Positions 62,639 to 64,000 of a stretch of DNA of 64,000 nucleotides are shown one piece after another. Each line of letters opens with the position of its first letter. Position 1 is the stretch's first letter. The notes under the pieces are model-generated. The model had not been told where the DNA came from and did no database searches. It saw nothing but the letters and a program-made list of their open reading frames with translations. This DNA comes from Algoriphagus zhangzhouensis (lineage in GTDB: Bacteria; Bacteroidota; Bacteroidia; Cytophagales; Cyclobacteriaceae): positions 434,001 through 498,000 of the forward strand of contig NZ_FRXN01000001.1 in the NCBI RefSeq assembly GCF_900148515.1, written 5' to 3'. A program made the translations under genes and the position numbers.

Positions 62639-63817
62639 GTGGAAAATCAATTGGATCGGTTTGAAATAAAGATGAAAGAGCTCTTTGCTGAAAAGCAAAT
62701 CCCAGAAATCTGTTATCACAATCTAGATCATACTCAATTGATAGTGGAGCAGGTAAAGAAAATGGGAGCTTTTTACAAGCTTAATGATCAAGAACTGGAG
62801 GACTTGGTCTATGCAGGCTGGTTTCATGATGTAGGATATTGGCGGGGGACTGATAAAGGACATGAAAAGCAAGGAGCTGAATTTGCTCATAAGATGCTGA
62901 AGGAAATGGGAGTTTCAAGTGAAAGGATTCAGAAGATTCAGTCGGGAATCCTGGCTACTCAAGTTCCTCAAAAACCGCAATCTCTATTTGAGTCGATTTT
63001 ATGTGATGCCGATCTGTCTCATTTTGGAATGGGGAATTTTCGAGAGCATACATTGCTGTTGAAAAAAGAAAAAGAATGTGTTCATGGTAAGGAAATACCT
63101 CTTCATTCCTGGTTGATAGGTACTCGGGAGTTTATGAATAACCATTCTTACCATACGGATTACGCAAAAGAGTTCCTTCAACAAGGGAAAGAAAAAAATC
63201 TCCGATATATCGAGGAAGAAATCAAACTCATGGAAGATAAAACTGAGAAAAAATCCAAAAAGAAATCGAAGGACAAAAAGTCTGAAAAGGGGATAGAAAC
63301 CATGTTTCGTGTTACCTCCAAAAATCACTTGGAATTGTCCTCAATAGCTGATAATAAGGCCAACATCATGATTTCGGTTAATTCGATTATCATTTCCATT
63401 GTAGTGACAGTATTGATCAGGAAACTGGAGGAATTCCCTAATTATACCATTCCTGCTATTTTGTTGATTTCTACCTGTTTAGGAGCAATGGTTTTTGCTA
63501 TTTTGGCTACAAGACCGAAAGTGACTCAAGGGAAAGTTTCTAAAGAAAGTATCGCCAAAAAGGAAAGCAATTTGCTTTATTTTGGTAATTTCTATGACAT
63601 GAGTTTGAAGGAATATGAGGAAGGAATGCACGAAATGATGGAGGATGGAGAGTTTCTTTATGACTCCATGATCCGTGATATTTATTTTCTAGGTAAGGTT
63701 TTGGCAGTTAAGTATAAGCTCCTTCGGAAAAGCTACAATGTATTTATGTTTGGCTTTATCGTTTCAATTATTTCATTCCTTATTGCAAGCCTATTCTTTG
63801 ATCCACTTCAATATTGA
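62639..63817 (+). CDS. HD phosphohydrolase fused to PycTM-type membrane effector domain
   Basis: 392 residues from a GTG start. Residues 1-200 form an HD domain with the metal ligands intact: H27/H31 in YHNLDHT, H63-D64 in WFHDVGYW, and D123/D125 in CDADLSHF. A lysine-rich linker (about 202-217) follows. Residues 222-390 match the PycTM domain of Pycsar anti-phage systems: FRVTSKNHLELSSIADNKAN, then membrane helices at about 245-260, 272-290 and 367-388. In Pycsar, such TM effectors bind cCMP or cUMP and disrupt the membrane. The HD part might hydrolyse a nucleotide signal. No cyclase gene is next to it. Promoter space is shared with the gene at 61731. Confidence 0.85.
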   Translation: MENQLDRFEIKMKELFAEKQIPEICYHNLDHTQLIVEQVKKMGAFYKLNDQELEDLVYAGWFHDVGYWRGTDKGHEKQGAEFAHKMLKEMGVSSERIQKIQSGILATQVPQKPQSLFESILCDADLSHFGMGNFREHTLLLKKEKECVHGKEIPLHSWLIGTREFMNNHSYHTDYAKEFLQQGKEKNLRYIEEEIKLMEDKTEKKSKKKSKDKKSEKGIETMFRVTSKNHLELSSIADNKANIMISVNSIIISIVVTVLIRKLEEFPNYTIPAILLISTCLGAMVFAILATRPKVTQGKVSKESIAKKESNLLYFGNFYDMSLKEYEEGMHEMMEDGEFLYDSMIRDIYFLGKVLAVKYKLLRKSYNVFMFGFIVSIISFLIASLFFDPLQY

Positions 63818-63828
63818 TTTTGAATACA

Positions 63829-64000
63829 TTAGTGGTTTAAAAGTTTTTTCCTGAATTGTTCTGGAGTCAGTCCAGTTCCTTTTTTGAACCATCTGGAAAA
63901 ATAAGAGGGATCATCAAATCCTAAATTCGCTGCAATCTCCTGAACAGGTGAAGTGTCATAGCTTAGTACTCTCTTTGCCTCTAACATTACCCGATTCATG
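63829..64000 (-). CDS. AraC-family regulator, C-terminal part
   Basis: The minus-strand frame from the right edge reads MNRVMLEAKRVLSYDT, continues SPVQEIAANLGFDDPSYFSR, and ends WFKKGTGLTPEQFRKKLLNH before the stop at 63829. This is the second HTH of an AraC/XylS DNA-binding domain. The rest of the gene lies beyond the window. It converges on the HD-PycTM gene with 11 bases between them. Confidence 0.85.
   Translation of the reverse strand, partial: MNRVMLEAKRVLSYDTSPVQEIAANLGFDDPSYFSRWFKKGTGLTPEQFRKKLLNH

Noticed and set aside
1..64000. CRISPR arrays, tRNA or rRNA genes, prophage
   Set aside because: No regularly spaced direct repeats, tRNA-like structures, rRNA sequence, integrase or phage structural genes were seen by eye.

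Overview
The window is chromosomal DNA of a Bacteroidota bacterium, most likely from Cytophagales and probably the family Cyclobacteriaceae (Algoriphagus-like). This is inferred from gene content, not from a marker gene. The supports are about 40% GC, starts with little Shine-Dalgarno sequence, many lipoproteins with S-C or Y-C lipoboxes, Mpl, DnaB, MnmA and TruC proteins of Bacteroidota type, and an Omp85 fusion typical of the phylum. I see no rRNA, tRNA, CRISPR array, prophage or intact insertion sequence.

Layout. 0-5 kb holds housekeeping genes: the end of a DUF1015 gene, maf, a kinase-fold gene with DUF3817 and a HolD-like gene, a thioesterase, pcm, and the riboflavin synthase gene. 5-9.5 kb has a 170-bp hairpin element, a lipoprotein of the formylglycine-generating enzyme family, an HTH regulator, ferritin and an M28 peptidase. 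9.6-13.2 kb is a DinB/PhzF/K+-channel operon followed by an S10 peptidase. 13.2-13.9 kb is gene-free and carries repeat blocks. 13.9-18.9 kb has GluQRS, lipoproteins, an M48 protease and a small AT-rich islet with an orphan Imm31-type immunity gene. 19-24.6 kb has a DnaQ-like exonuclease, Mpl, a polytopic membrane protein, DnaB and a dehydrogenase. 24.6-36.9 kb has a patatin, EtfB/EtfA, a bifunctional nuclease, a nucleoside transporter, GH43, M28, TruC, MnmA and a MATE pump. 36.9-37.4 kb is gene-free and carries the same repeat blocks as 13 kb, in inverted orientation. 39-46 kb is an RND efflux operon (TetR, TolC, adaptor, pump, and a serine-less carrier-protein-like gene) with palindromic operator candidates. 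46-64 kb has GH32, a glycosyltransferase, RfbA, a ROK kinase, bestrophin, an SGNH hydrolase, alkaline phosphatase, a GAF protein, a 1213-residue phosphatase/kinase-like/Omp85 fusion, an SdiA-regulated-like lipoprotein, an HD-PycTM fusion, and the end of an AraC regulator.

How the genes work together. The best-supported module is the efflux operon. Two identical 17-bp palindromes lie before tetR and tolC, and a degenerate third lies before a neighbouring gene of unknown function, which suggests a small TetR regulon. The most unusual proteins are the HD-PycTM fusion (a cyclic-nucleotide-defence effector domain joined to a phosphohydrolase), the phosphatase/kinase-like/barrel fusion, and the carrier-protein-like protein in the efflux operon. 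The most unusual DNA is the pair of inverted multi-block repeats that bracket 23 kb. All family assignments come from reading motifs; no database search was run.
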